A DNA stretch of 64,000 nucleotides from Phallusia mammillata (Eukaryota; Chordata; Ascidiacea; Phlebobranchia; Ascidiidae), in the NCBI GenBank assembly GCA_003260075.1, contig QLIY01000654.1, forward strand, positions 30,188 through 94,187, read 5' to 3'. A program made the position numbers and the translations under genes. Within the stretch, counting starts at the first letter, position 1. Every line of letters begins with the position of its first letter. The notes beneath the pieces were generated by a model that worked only from the letters and a program-made list of their open reading frames with translations, did no database searches and was not told the origin of the DNA. Below are positions 53,001-64,000 of this stretch, in pieces.

Positions 53001-56000
53001 CTCTTTGGTTAAATCAATTTTGTTTGAACCAAGGGTTCTACCACTCATTGGTGTTAGAGGTGGAAATGGTACACAGTGATCGCCAATTTAAGAGCTGCTG
53101 TTGATGGTTTTTGATTTAAGAAGTGCTGTTTCCACTGCAGGCTAAAATTGTTTTGTTCGACTGAGCGTTTAGGACCGGTGTTTACCGTATGGTACCGTAT
53201 GGTACCACATGCTACCTCATGTTGGTAATACAATAACAATATACCAATGTCTCAGATACCGTTTTGGGCTTATACTCCCGCATGCAGTATGATGCGGTGT
53301 CCAGTAACACCCTTTAGAACCATGTGGTATTTTGACTTCCCGCTTTGTTATCAACTGTGTATACAACCAAATGTTTGATATCGTTTGCACGCCATTCCCC
53401 GACTTCTCATCTCACTTTACTTAGAATTGTTTTAATATTATGAAGGTATAATCAATATGATCAACCACTGCGTATTATTCTACTGCACGGTGCGATTGTT
53501 TTCAGATATAAAAACAAGTTATAACTTACTTGTGATGAAGATGCCACGGTTTCGAAGGGTGGTTAATATCAGCTGAGTGAATCATCAGACACATGGCGCG
53601 GGATTTTTCAAGTCTGCAAAAAAAACTTAATTCTTCAACACATGTGAATCCAGACGAGAACCGATTGCCTTTTCATACGATGCAGTCAGCCGTAGGGACG
53701 GTTAAAAACGTTTTCGGTTTAGATCAGGGGTCGGCAACCCCTGGCACGCGAGGTGCTTTTTTATGGCACGCCAACCGATTTGCGTGTTTATATTGAGGGG
53801 GGGGGGCGTGAATCCAGACGAGAACCGATTGCCTTTTCATACGATGCAGTCAGCTGTAGGGACGGTCAAGAACGTTTTCGGTTTAGGTCAGGGTTCGGCA
53901 ACCCCTGGCACGCGAAGTGCTTTTTCATGGCACGCCAACCGATTTCCGTGTTTATATTGAAGTCACAATTTAACCTGTTACACTGCTTGTTTTTAGTTTT
54001 TATCATGCCATTGTCTTAAAATTCATCCTTACATGTACAAAACACTCTGCTTTCTCTTTATTATTGATATCAGCCGGCACGAACCACAATTATTTAGAAA
54101 AACGTTGGCACGCGAGGTCATTAACACATGGAAATAACAAGTAAAATGGCACCCGTCGCCTAAAAGGTTGCCGACCACTGACTTTAGGATTTTTAAAACT
54201 TACGTTTCGGGATGAGAAAGTGCTGACTTCATCTTTTGGATCTGGCCAAAATGCTGACTCATGTCGGTGGCTAGAACCATGTCAATCATCAGAGCTCGAC
54301 ATTCTCTGAAATTCATCATTAAACAAATTAAACATAAATTAATCTAAGACCCGCCCAATGTGTTCAGTCGTTGTGCAGAGGCCGTGGTTCTCATTCTGTT
54401 GTAATATTTTTACAACAAATCAAAACACTTTTTGAAACATTTATTTATGCAGCCAACAACTAAGACTATACGGTAGCGATTTTAAAAAATGAAAACCGTT
54501 AGATTAAACTCTAGTTTGACTTTCATAGTACGTCGGGCCTTTTGAAGGGGTCATACCGAAACAAGCCGGTTTATCAAGGAGCTTAAGGCTTGATTTGGGA
54601 CTTATAACAAAGTTACTATTTTTGCCTAAGTTTCACCAACTTTTGGGCTTTATTTAGGCTTTGATTTTTGCTAAATTCGAGCTATACAGACTCGGTGGTA
54701 AATGCGCTGAAAGTCGAATTACAATGATTTAATTATGCTAAAAGTCATTTTTAAAGCATACCCGGCATGATCAGTTTCTTCTGCAGATTATTCTGCTATA
54801 AAGTTGAAAACAGGCAACATGTGATAGTCAGTCCAGAGTTTTTTTGATCTTAGTACTTATCTAGTACTTATAAAGTGGTTTGAGAGCTTACTGGTAATCG
54901 TCAGTGTTCATGCCCGACATGATATTGCAGTCATCTTCTTGCATGAGGCGGAAAGCTGAACTAATGTGGTGATTCTCCAGTACCGAGCGGTCGTTATAAA
55001 GTTGCGCCAGATTTGATCTGTCAAAAACAATAACATTCCATATTGTACATAAGCCTTATGGTTCTGATATACCGTGTTAGGTCAGACGTTTCTCAAAATC
55101 ATGTTTAATCAATGGTTTAATCCAGGGGTGTCCGACTTACATCTCTGGTTAAGTGCGCCTTTAGATAACGAAAAAGTTAAATTATTTGACATATTCAATG
55201 ACTGTTTTTTTCCATATTACCGTCAATGGCGCGAGGGGGGGGGGCCAGACGTTTCTCAAAATCATGTTTAATCAATAGTTTAATCCAGGGGAGTCCGACT
55301 TACATCTCTGGTTAGGTGCGCCTTTAGATAACGAAAAAGTTAAATTATGTGACATATTCAATGACTGTTTTTTTCCATATTACCGTCAATGGCGCGACCT
55401 CAAAATTTCTGTTTTTTAGGATGCGGTTATTTTTTAGGTGTGTCCTGAAGCAAAGAAGTTTGAGTAACACTGGTTTAATCAATGAAACCAATAAAAAAAA
55501 TTCGCTAGCTGACAAATATTTATAGTTTTTTTTCGTGCTTTTAAAGTAGCCCGAAATGGTTTTCATTTTATCAAGGTTTGTAAGCAGCATGGTGTAATTT
55601 TATGGTTGATTAGGCGCGATTTAATACCACTTATTCATTGCAGCATGTTCTTAGACTTACAAGTATAGAAAAAAAAATGTATCTCAGTTTTTTTAATACA
55701 CGTGGAAAAAAGTTACTGGCCCACATAATCGTGCGTTTAATTAACAAACTTGTCAGTTACTCATGTCCTTACCGGTGATACAATAAACCTATAACAATCA
55801 CACGCAATTATTGAAATTCCTATACCAAAGAAGCTCACAAAAAAGTGCAAACCAGATATGGCGACAGTATACATGTCTTCACAGATGGCACCAATAAATT
55901 TTCAATTTCTATTTTGTTTGTAACTGTCACTACTTGTACATTAAACCACAAATTACCTTGTGTTTGTGTGAAAGTTGTTTGTGGTACCGGTGTGTTCCAA

Positions 56001-58668
56001 GTCGTGTACAACCGCAGCCGTAATCATGGAAAAGATTTCTTGATCAGAAAGCCAGTGCTAAAACGGAAAAAAACTCTCTAGTTAAGATTAGGAGGTTTAA
56101 ATTGAAAGGGACACGACCGTCCACTAGGGGACACTAGAGAGATTTAGATTTGGTTTAAAAAATGAGTAAAGCTCGAAAATTTGTAGAAAGGGTTATAATA
56201 CAAGTGATACGAAATTAGGTATGTGAACTGGTAAAAAATATTCATAATTCACCGAAACCACTTTTGACCCGACCCAGATTAAAATCGAAAAAAAGCGCAG
56301 TGCAGCAGTTTTTTAAATCCTTTTTTGTGATATAGTAGACACTGAGTTGTGCTTGAAGCAGGAAACTTAACCAGTTTTTAGAATACAGTTTGGCCTGTAT
56401 GTTTTTTAAGCGTGTAGTGGGCTCGTCAGAAAGTAAAAAACGTAAAAAAAAATCGCTAGAAATAACCTTTGATTAAGATGCAAAAGTGTTTTTCTTTTAA
56501 AAATATTTGCTTTTTCAAGGTAGCTAAGCAAATTTGATTAAAACACAAAACAGCTTGAATTTAAGTGCAACGCTGTTTAAGAACTTTCATTTGAAGACAA
56601 AGAAAATCGAATTACTTTTTTAAGTCGACTAAGAAATGCTTGTTTGAAAAACAACCCCCAAAAAATCTGTGTAAAAATACATGACGTGAAATAGACATGT
56701 TTGTCACGTACAACGCTGGCATTGTGATATCAACAAAGCGACATTTTCGGTGTTTCGAATCAACTTGACAGGAGGATCAATAAATTGGCCCACACCCTGC
56801 ACCCCCAAACCCCACAACGTCGAATAATTAATCACCGTAAAGACAAATAATGATTTTATGTTGAGGTCTGTGACATTTTGACACCAGCCGATGGTAAATA
56901 GTTAAATCACATCTAAAAGTGAAATAGTAGATTACAAAAAATGATGAAAAAATTGTTTTTTCGAATTTAATGCGTTTTTACGAAATATTTTAATTCGAAA
57001 ATAGTATTCAACAAAATTACAACTTTACTAATAAATAAAAACCATCAACAGCATGGCTTAAACTGACGATCACTGTTTGCCTTTTTAACGTTAATACACT
57101 GAAATCAATGGACGATAAAACCCAATCCTTGGTAAAACAGAATCAGTCGGTTCATATAAGCAAGGAATATATATTTCGCCTATGTGGCATCATCAGTTCC
57201 TTATTAGGCACATAGGCGAAATATATATACCTTTATTTAAACCGACTGATTCTGTTTCACCAAGGATTTTATAGTCCATTGGTTTTACTTTTTATAGTAT
57301 TCAACAATTTTGTTTTCTATGGAGCTGATTTTAATCCAATTAATTTGACACGTGCCAAACCGCACGCGGCGCGAGACAGACGCTTTATGACGTCACAAGT
57401 ATAGGCATTCCCATTTAGTTGTCAATCAAAGATACAGCATGACGTGCTAAGCAAGGGTCCATAACAATTACCGGCCATTGTAATTCAGGACAGGCGGTTT
57501 TGTCGCCAGCACCCACTCGGCTATAAATACAAGCACTGTGACATCACAATGGCAATTATTTTGCTACAATCGCGAACTCGGCGTCAGGGGCGCGAAACGT
57601 GCTTGAAAAGGAAGCAAAAATATTGTTTTAGTTGTGTCATAACAAACTCTTCAAGCCCTGAGGCTCACTTCAGTGGCCTTGTGTTACGCTGACCGTTGTA
57701 ATTTGACCTCTGTGACCCCGCAAGGTCAGTCGTGACGTAGTTAAGNCTAGCACCCACTCGGCTATAAATACAAGCACTGTGACATCACAATGGCAATTAT
57801 TTTGCTACAATCGCGAACTCGGCGTCAGGGGCGCGAAACGTGCTTGAAAAGGAAGCAAAAATATTGTTTTAGTTGTGTCATAACAAACTCTTCAAGCCCT
57901 GAGGCTCACTTCAGTGGCCTTGTGTTACGCTGACCGTTGTAATTTGACCTCTGTGACCCCGCAAGGTCAGTCGTGACGTAGTTAAGTGTTTTGTAGTCAC
58001 GCCAACGCATGCGAATGCAAATGTGCCTTGTGGCGTAATTTAAGGGTAATTGGTAGAAAGCCGCGGTTAAATAAAAATCGAAGACTTGAAATCACTGAAT
58101 TCTGCCACATAGCGTTCGATGCCGGTAAATAAAACAATTTTCGGCGTTCAATTTTGCTAATAGTCTAATCAAGCCGCCACAATTAGGGCATGAAACGCTT
58201 TTTAGGAAAGTTTTTTTTCTTTGTTTTTAGGTCAATGACGAAAAGCATTTTACTGAGTTAAAATGCTGCACAAAGAAAATGAACCAAATTGCATTTACAC
58301 CGATTTGGTTTCAATAATTTTCGGCTTCAGTTAGCAGTTTACGCGTTTTTTACAAAATATTTTAGCATATACGGTCATTGCTTTTAGAATAGAACGTCAA
58401 TGGCGTAAACTTCTCAAAAATACCACTTCTTATCTATAGGTCAACTAAAATAATAACAAAAAAACATATTATACGTGTTCATAAGAACATTTGCTTTATT
58501 TGCTTCGCCTAGCTCGCATCCACTTACCACGAATCCTGACTGGATGAGCATACAGTTAAGAGTTTGTGCTACGTCAGCGGCGTGAATGGGATTATGATAT
58601 CGATTGTTGTGACGTCTGTAGCCTTGTTGTAGCTTGTGACAATATGACCATAGGGACTTCTGAGGGAT
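50050..58668 (-). CDS. PDE1: PDE1-type cyclic nucleotide phosphodiesterase, 5' exons not found
   Basis: Hydrolyses cAMP and cGMP; family members are calcium/calmodulin-regulated. Exons: 58528-58668, 55957-56057, 54892-55017, 54204-54305, 53530-53613, 52610-52728, 52078-52285, 51185-51297, 50050-50237 (TAG). Phases match throughout, 393 residues from IPQKSLWSY to VMEPT. Catalytic motifs: NNRYHNPIHAADVAQ, the metal-binding VHDLEHTGTTNNFH, YNDRSVLENHH, ATDMSQHF, the second metal Asp in HSADINHPSK, EFFEQGDRERELNLPISPLCDR and MVAQSQIGFIDYVIEPTF. The HDxEHTGTTNNFH variant is that of PDE1. The N-terminal calmodulin-binding and first catalytic exons should lie right of 58668 but are not visible before ELMO exons begin at 61904. 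The C-terminal tail is Ser/Thr-rich and unlike vertebrate PDE1. Confidence 0.92.
50515..51125. repeat. ACTCGACTTGACTCAAG repeat, joined allelic copies
   Basis: Tandem ACTCGA/ACTCGAG motifs resembling the subterminal repeats of the element at 8460-9146; two copies (50525-50790 and 50908-51180) around the G-run at 50795. Confidence 0.65.
51590..51985. repeat. 30-bp minisatellite in PDE1 intron
   Basis: About a dozen units of the form TTTTAGGCTTGTACTTTCGA followed by ATTGGGCCGG, varying by a few bases each. Produces an open frame of 82 codons on the plus strand that is only the repeat. Confidence 0.9.
52870..52960 (-). repeat. Diverged copy of the 57108-57284 repeat
   Basis: Minus strand GAACTGACGATGTCATTTAG then GCAAAAAATATACC parallels GAACTGATGATGCCACATAG and GCGAAATATATATTCC of the other copy. 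Confidence 0.5.
53725..54180. mobile_element. hAT-like element, target duplication unclear
   Basis: Ends CAGGGGTCGGCAACCCCTGG and AGGTTGCCGACCACTG. Broken by the G-run at 53797 and an allelic copy of its left flank. Intron of PDE1. Confidence 0.75.
55123..55472. mobile_element. hAT-type element in PDE1 intron
   Basis: Left CAGGGGTGTCCGACTTACATC, right AGTTTGAGTAACACTG; perfect GTTTAATC at 55115-55122 and 55473-55480. Contains the G-run at 55235 and a second copy of its left half, so the true element is about 210 bp. Confidence 0.82.
57108..57284. repeat. Palindromic repeat with hammerhead-like motif
   Basis: Outer arms CAATGGAC...CAATCCTTGG and CCAAGGATT...GTCCATTG are inverted repeats, as are inner AAACAGAATCAGTCGG and CCGACTGATTCTGTTT. 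The minus strand of the centre shows CTGATGA (57196-57190), a GCC/GGC stem and GAAA (57177-57174), closed by AAGGAA/TTCCTT. Confidence 0.75.
57509..57986. other. Exact 237-bp duplication around a single N
   Basis: 57509-57745 and 57750-57986 are identical as far as I can read, joined by N at 57746. Identical copies next to an N suggest a failed overlap, not a biological repeat. The unit holds CTATAAATAC and TGACATCAC motifs, but lies inside a PDE1 intron. Confidence 0.8.
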
Positions 58669-58717
58669 CTGTAACAACATGTATTATACATACAGTGCAC
58701 ATTGCTTCGATCTAGAG

Positions 58718-59983
58718 CAGTGGTTCTTAACCGGTGGGAAATTTAATGGTTTTCAGAGGGAAATTATGTAATCATGTAACCAAACTCGGGCCCGAGGGTC
58801 GAACCCAGCTATAAAATAATGGTTGAAAGTAACTTTCCTAACATTTTTCCGCAACAATATGTAAGATTAATTTCAGTAAGGATTACAAGACACATACAAA
58901 TCACAGACAAGACTAAAAAGTATCAATGACTTTGCTATTGTGCGTGAATAAAAGCCTTTCCTTTGTTGATTGTGATGCAATAAATGACTATTGCAAGCAG
59001 AGCAGACTTTTTGGTATCCAAAAGGTTTAATCACTCACAAAAGCACTATTTAAACTAAAAAAGATTGCAGTATACTTTTGGGCAGTGTTTCATACCGGAA
59101 CGGAACGAAACCAAATAACGTTAGGGGGGGGGGGTTTACAAGACACATACAAATCCAAAAGCCATTTGTTACATCACAGACAAGACTAAAAAGTATCAAT
59201 GACTTTGCTATTGTGCGTGAATAAAAGCCTTTCCTTTGTTGATTGTGATGCAATAAATGACTATTGCAAGCAGAGGAGACTTTTTGGTATCCAAAAGGTT
59301 TAATCACTCACAAAAGCACTATTTAAACTAAAAAAGATTGCAGTATACTTTTGGGCAGTGTTTCATACCGGAACGGAACGAAACCAAATAACGTTATTCG
59401 TTCTGAGCAAATTATTTATTTCGTTATTTCGTTCTGGACCGATATTTTCATTTCGTTCCGGTCTGACCGAAATAAAATTATATCGGTATTTCGGTCTTAA
59501 AAAAGAACATTTCTTTGTGGTCTTTACAACTATTAAGCGAAAAAAGAAAGAAAGTTGCAACACACAAAAATTATTGTCGGTAGTTGTTATGTGACATAAC
59601 ATTTGTCAATAATGGTCAAAACGGATGTAAATTGTAGGAGCCTCAATTTTTATTATATCTTAACGGTGAGAAATTTTCAGCAATTGTTTCATGTCAAATG
59701 TCCGGAACGAAATACAAGAATAAAATATAACGGTATTTCGTTCCGTTCCGGTATTTTGAATATTTTTTATTTCTGTATTTGAGCCAAAAAATATTTATTT
59801 CGATGAATGAAACACTGCCTTTGGGGTTCAGAGCAAGTCGCTTCACAAAATTATTTCATTTAAAGAATGTTTTTTTTGTTAACATAAAGCACAAAACATC
59901 ATTAGAAAAATAACAAAGGGGGAAATTGGAAGTTGGTGGTTGACTTTAGTGGGAAACCACACCAAAAAGGTTAAGAACCACTG
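58718..59983. mobile_element. Large hAT-like element with nested element
   Basis: Ends CAGTGGTTCTTAACCGGTGG and AGGTTAAGAACCACTG. Encloses an allelic duplication at the G-run 59124 and the element 59356-59817. No transposase frame seen. Flanks ATCTAGAG and GTTTAGGG match poorly. Confidence 0.65.
59356..59817. mobile_element. hAT-type MITE, 462 bp
   Basis: Ends CAGTGTTTCATACCGGAACG and GAATGAAACACTG; flanks CTTTTGGG (59348-59355) and CCTTTGGG (59818-59825). Many CGTTCCGGT motifs. Confidence 0.85.
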
Positions 59984-61903
59984 GTTTAGGGCATACTGTT
60001 GTATTAATAAGTGCTTTTTAAGGCAATATAGATGTGTTTTGTTCATTTGAAATAAATGCCACAACAATTAGGAGATTCTTTTTTTTTTAAATTAAGATCT
60101 GATTTACGTTGTGGCAAACTTTGCCAGGTTTACAATGCAATTAAAAAGCATGGATCACTTCTAGCACAGTTTTATCGTAATAAAATTGAGTGTGATATGT
60201 CCATGAGGGAAAGTTAGTTCATCAGTATTTACTTGGCCATTTTTGCAAATGTTGCACATTTTTACTGACAGATAAAAAATCAAAAAATAAATAAATTAAA
60301 GTATCTGTGTAAACTTGTAGGTCTACAGCCCTTTTTTCTATAGTTGATCCAAAAATTGTTTGTAGCTATATATTTAGCTTATAATTGCCCTGAATAGATT
60401 TTTGTGGATAAGTTACAGGTCAGTACTTATTGGAATAAAGTAGGTACATATCAAGCTTTTGTTTATTCCTTTTTTGTCATGAATGGAGATGTGACACAAC
60501 GTAACAGCATAAATTACGACTTTAATCAGGATAAGTGAGTTTTGCAGTTAAATCTCAGTGAAAATTAGACTTTAATCTGATGTATATAGAATATTATGAG
60601 AGTCCAGTTCACAAATGTGATTACTGAATGAAAATTACAGACACACAGGTGGGGTAATTGATGAATTGAAGCATGCAATGCATACGGATAAGTCTGTACT
60701 ATAATATAAACTGAACATTTCCTACTTCACAGACAAATTTATATGAGTTGAAACCTTCATTTACATTACTTATGGTTTAGAAGAAGATTTAACTCCCAAC
60801 TTTTGACTAAAATTGCAATTTAATAATGTGTATAGTATTTGACCTATTTGACAAGTATTTGACCGGTCAATTGACCAGATTTTATTTGACTGGACAATTA
60901 TATTCAGACAGACAAATGCGAAGAAAGCAAGGCACAAACTTGTTTATTTCAACCCAAACTTTAAAATGTCTTGTCCACTTAAAATACCATTACCAACAGC
61001 GAAAAAATAAGAAGTGGCATGGTGGCAAATGCACAACAATAAAAAAGTGACTTAACTTTTTACTATGCAATGGTCAACCATACAACAACCATTTAATGTC
61101 CATCTTGCATGGCTTTAATAATTTAGATACAAATTAACAACAAACAAGCACACCATAACTACATTTGTTTAACTTTTCAGCACTAGGCTTGAAGGTCTGT
61201 GAACAATTATTATTATTATTTTTTTTTTTTAATTATCCAAAAACAGAGTGGAATCACAATGTGTATCCTTCAGGGAAGCTTAATTATAATTACACCCATA
61301 ATTGCAGAATTATTTAAAATACTTTGCAATGGATCAACGAATAAAACTCATGGGTCATATACTTTAGTACAAGTGATGTGATTTGTTTTGTGATTATTAG
61401 GTGTTGCTTCTGTGTTGTACACTTATACAATACAGCCTACTGTTTCTTAAACAAGGAAGTCGACATGATGGCAGTGTACCAAATGTATACACTGTGACAT
61501 TTGTATACGAACCAATAAAACATAAGGAGTTATGGCTTTTATTACTTGCCTACACATAAAACAATATGGAAATATATTTGATTAATTAGCTTTCATGCTT
61601 GAAATTGTTGTAGACAAATTCTGAGGTTGTGCTTGGCCATATGCATAAACATATATGACATTTATTAATGGCAGAGGATGTAGCAGTTTTTTTTACATTT
61701 TTGAGACCTGCAGGCCAGCTGCTGGGATCACCAGGGTCAAATTTACCTGGATCAACTTTAGATAATTATCCAATATGTGTGTAAATTTTGAAAAGTTCTC
61801 TTTATGACCAAACCTGACAACCAATCCCACATTAGACAGTGAACAGAAAAAAAGCATGAAAATATGTGACCCACAGCTATCATTCAATACCACCAAGGCT
61901 TAC
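59984..61903. other. AT-rich stretch with no gene seen
   Basis: I found no exon with family similarity on either strand. Missing PDE1 5' exons and missing ELMO 3' exons would be expected in or around here. Confidence 0.45.
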
Positions 61904-63350
61904 TGGTGCAATAGCAAGTTTCAGCACAGCTCCATCTTTTACTTCATCTCTTGTCTGAAAACAATTACAAAATAATAAATGCATAATATGTACAAACTAT
62001 ATTTATAAATTGGAAACACACATAGAATGTTTCTTTTTTAATTTTTACTGTGCATATAATCCACAGTAACTTTCTGCATTATTATTATGATATATAAACA
62101 ATGTACTATTTTTTCTATAGATCTTTGTTTATTTTATGGCAGTTATATTAAAATTTTGAAAATTTTAAAAAATGACAGCAAATGAGAAAGTGCTTTAAAT
62201 TGGTTTCAGGATATTGCTTTAAATTGGTTTCAGGATATTAATAACATTTCTTTATTCCGTGCAAACTTTCTCTTTTTCTGTCAAATTTTGCTAATTGTTT
62301 GTGCACACATGATCATTTATATGCAAACATATGAAACAACTAGAAGGTGGCTTAGCACATTTTTTGTTGCACATACATTATAACCTATTTTAAAACATTA
62401 ATATATTTCCGATGCTTATTTTATATTGGGTCCCATATTTGGTTCTTCAGGCAGAAACTCATGGGTCCCCACACATGCAAAGTTGAAAATAATGAATTTA
62501 AAAAAAAAATAATAATCTGCCAATGTTTACAATTTTGACCACTAGAGGTATTTTGAACCATAACCGTTAATGCTCCTGACGTCACAGGGCTGTTAACAAC
62601 CCCCTAACTGCCACATTTGTGGTGCCCAGTAACAAACAAATACGTTTTACACTTTGGGGGCTGGTGGGGGTAAATGTTGGGGCTACAAGGTTGAACACAA
62701 CAATCAACACCTATAAATGGCATACTCTACATTCTACAAGCTATCCAAATTTCAGCCCATTCTGACACTGTTTAAAAACTTAAACTTAATCAAATTTAAA
62801 AAAAACTAGAAAGGTGGCTTTCTAATATACTTCCATTTTATATATTGGGGGGGGGGCCATTTACTATACACATCATTTGTTCTACACATATGATTGTTTT
62901 TGCGAGCAAAAACGAATGGGTCCCCATACGCGCGTTTGTGCGGATTCACGGTAAACAGACGTCCTGGTTATTTTTACATTCTTAGGGAAAAACTTTCAGA
63001 AAGCATTAATCCAACTTAGTACCTTCAGGGAAGGGGACCCAAAACAACAAAACAATTTGAGTAAAATTAATATGTATCAGGGAAGAGGACCCATAAATAA
63101 TCCATTCTATGGGTTTTGTGATACAACCACCACAATACCATGGTTTGTCATCAGTGGAAGTTAAATATTAAGTCTTGATTTCATGAATATAATGCAAACC
63201 AAAATAAAAAATACACAGTGGAATAAACAAAAATATTATATATATATATACCCTAAGATATTCAAAAAAGTTAACTCTACCCTCTCAGTGATGTATTGTT
63301 TCGAATCATAATGCTGCAGGGCATAAAAAGTAGGATTTTGAACATTCCAC
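61904..63350 (-). CDS. ELMO: ELMO-family gene, two N-terminal exons only
   Basis: ELMO proteins pair with DOCK exchange factors to activate Rac in migration and engulfment. Two exons are visible: 63281-63350 (WNVQNPTFYALQHYDSKQ then YITER) and 61904-61954 (TRDEVKDGAVLKLAIAP). They join in phase 0. Together they match the N-terminal Ras-binding region of ELMO1/2/3, where a WxxxxxEYFALQHxD segment is followed by YITExxRxEIKNGxxLxL. Upstream exons should lie beyond 64000. Downstream exons (armadillo-like, PH) are not seen between 58669 and 61903, and the next coding sequence on this strand is PDE1. A large intron hosting PDE1, or a false contig join, are both possible. Short identity makes paralogue assignment impossible. 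Confidence 0.72.
61955..63280. other. ELMO intron
   Basis: AT-rich, includes the G-run 62847-62856. Sequence just left of that run (CTTCCATTTTATATAT) recurs at the window end, 63984-64000, so another allelic join is likely. Confidence 0.55.
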
Positions 63351-63508
63351 CTTGAAAAAAAAAACAGAAATGAGTTGTAAAAAATTAAACTGAATGTAAT
63401 CATATGATTAAGCTGTGTGTTAACTAATGTTTTTGATAACATGTGGCTAGACTTTCAGGTGCACATCTTTCCAGTCACTTTTATAGGAAAACCAATCATT
63501 GGCTAGAC

Positions 63509-63914
63509 CAGTGCTCTTCAACCTTTTTAGTGGCACGGAACCCTCAAGGTGTTTTGGCAAACTTTGCGGAACCCCCATAAAATAATTTTAATGTAATACA
63601 AGTATCATAGAAAAAACATGCATTTCCTTAATACACCCCAAGCGCAAAGTTGACTTCAATTAAAGATTCACTGAAACGCATTGCCATGTTGCTTGGATCG
63701 GTCGATTCTACATTCTTGCAACTTAGCCAAAGTGTATCAAGACTGTGTCTATTACATCACAATTGATCAAAGGTTAACCAAATCGTCCAGGCAAGCATTG
63801 CTGTTCACAACAATGACATTATGAATCATTCTTGTTTGAATTGCTACACCAAACCGCTGTGAACCCCTGTGCAACCTTTTTTTTAGTTCACGGAACCCCG
63901 GTTAAAGAGCACTG
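63509..63914. mobile_element. hAT-type MITE, 406 bp, perfect target duplication
   Basis: Ends CAGTGCTCTTCAACCTTTTT and GGTTAAAGAGCACTG; flanked by GGCTAGAC at 63501-63508 and 63915-63922. No ORF. Confidence 0.9.
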
Positions 63915-64000
63915 GGCTAGACAATGCTCAACACTAAAACATAGTTATGTCAAGTTAAAACTAGAAGAGTGGCTTTCTGATATACTTCCATTTTATATAT

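Noticed and set aside
59358..59602. Overlapping frames on both strands in 59.3-59.6 kb
   Set aside because: Lie within a hAT-type element rich in CGTTCCGGT; no protein family recognised.

Overview
The window is animal nuclear DNA: AT-rich, intron-rich, about one gene per 7 kb, with clean GT-AG introns. It carries parts or all of nine conserved metazoan genes. Compactness, base composition, several per cent divergence between duplicated allelic copies, and abundant short hAT-type elements fit an ascidian tunicate (Ciona-like). That placement is inference, not proven by any lineage-specific gene.

Layout. 435-10343 (-): annexin A7/A11-type gene with a Gly/Tyr/Pro/Gln-rich N-terminus; its last exon lies outside the window. 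11729-27922 (-): secreted multidomain protein with sushi (CCP) modules and two von Willebrand A domains. 28478-30581 (+): ribosomal protein L12, head-to-head with the sushi/vWA gene. 31629-35891 (+): PAK1IP1/MAK11 WD-repeat ribosome-biogenesis factor. 37394-41677 (-): RNF121/175 membrane RING E3 ligase. 42994-45969 (-): DCUN1D4/5-type cullin-neddylation factor. 47067-48017 (+): ribosomal protein L41, 25 codons. 50050-58668 (-): PDE1-type cyclic-nucleotide phosphodiesterase, catalytic part, 5' exons not found. 61904-63350 (-): two N-terminal exons of an ELMO-family gene. For six genes the exons join in frame from start to stop across all splice phases: sushi/vWA (using one exon from an inverted contig), RPL12, PAK1IP1, RNF121, DCUN1D and RPL41.

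The genes form no operon-like pathway; they are an ordinary gene-dense neighbourhood, mostly housekeeping (translation, ribosome assembly, ubiquitin/NEDD8) with signalling genes (PDE1, ELMO, annexin) and one extracellular, possibly immune or adhesion, protein. Introns and spacers are full of short non-autonomous hAT elements (twelve with recognisable 8-bp target duplications), tRNA-derived SINEs, foldback elements and minisatellites.

The strongest anomaly is technical. About 41 poly-G or poly-C runs, nearly all 10 nt after subtracting flanking Gs, sit between imperfect direct (sometimes inverted) copies of neighbouring sequence. They look like fixed-length gap fillers joining overlapping allelic contigs that were never merged. 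Several apparent exon duplications and one reversed exon (vWA, 13714-13928 +) follow from this. I see no convincing undescribed gene system. The best biological lead is a repeat family with hammerhead-like CTGATGA/stem/GAAA geometry on the minus strand.
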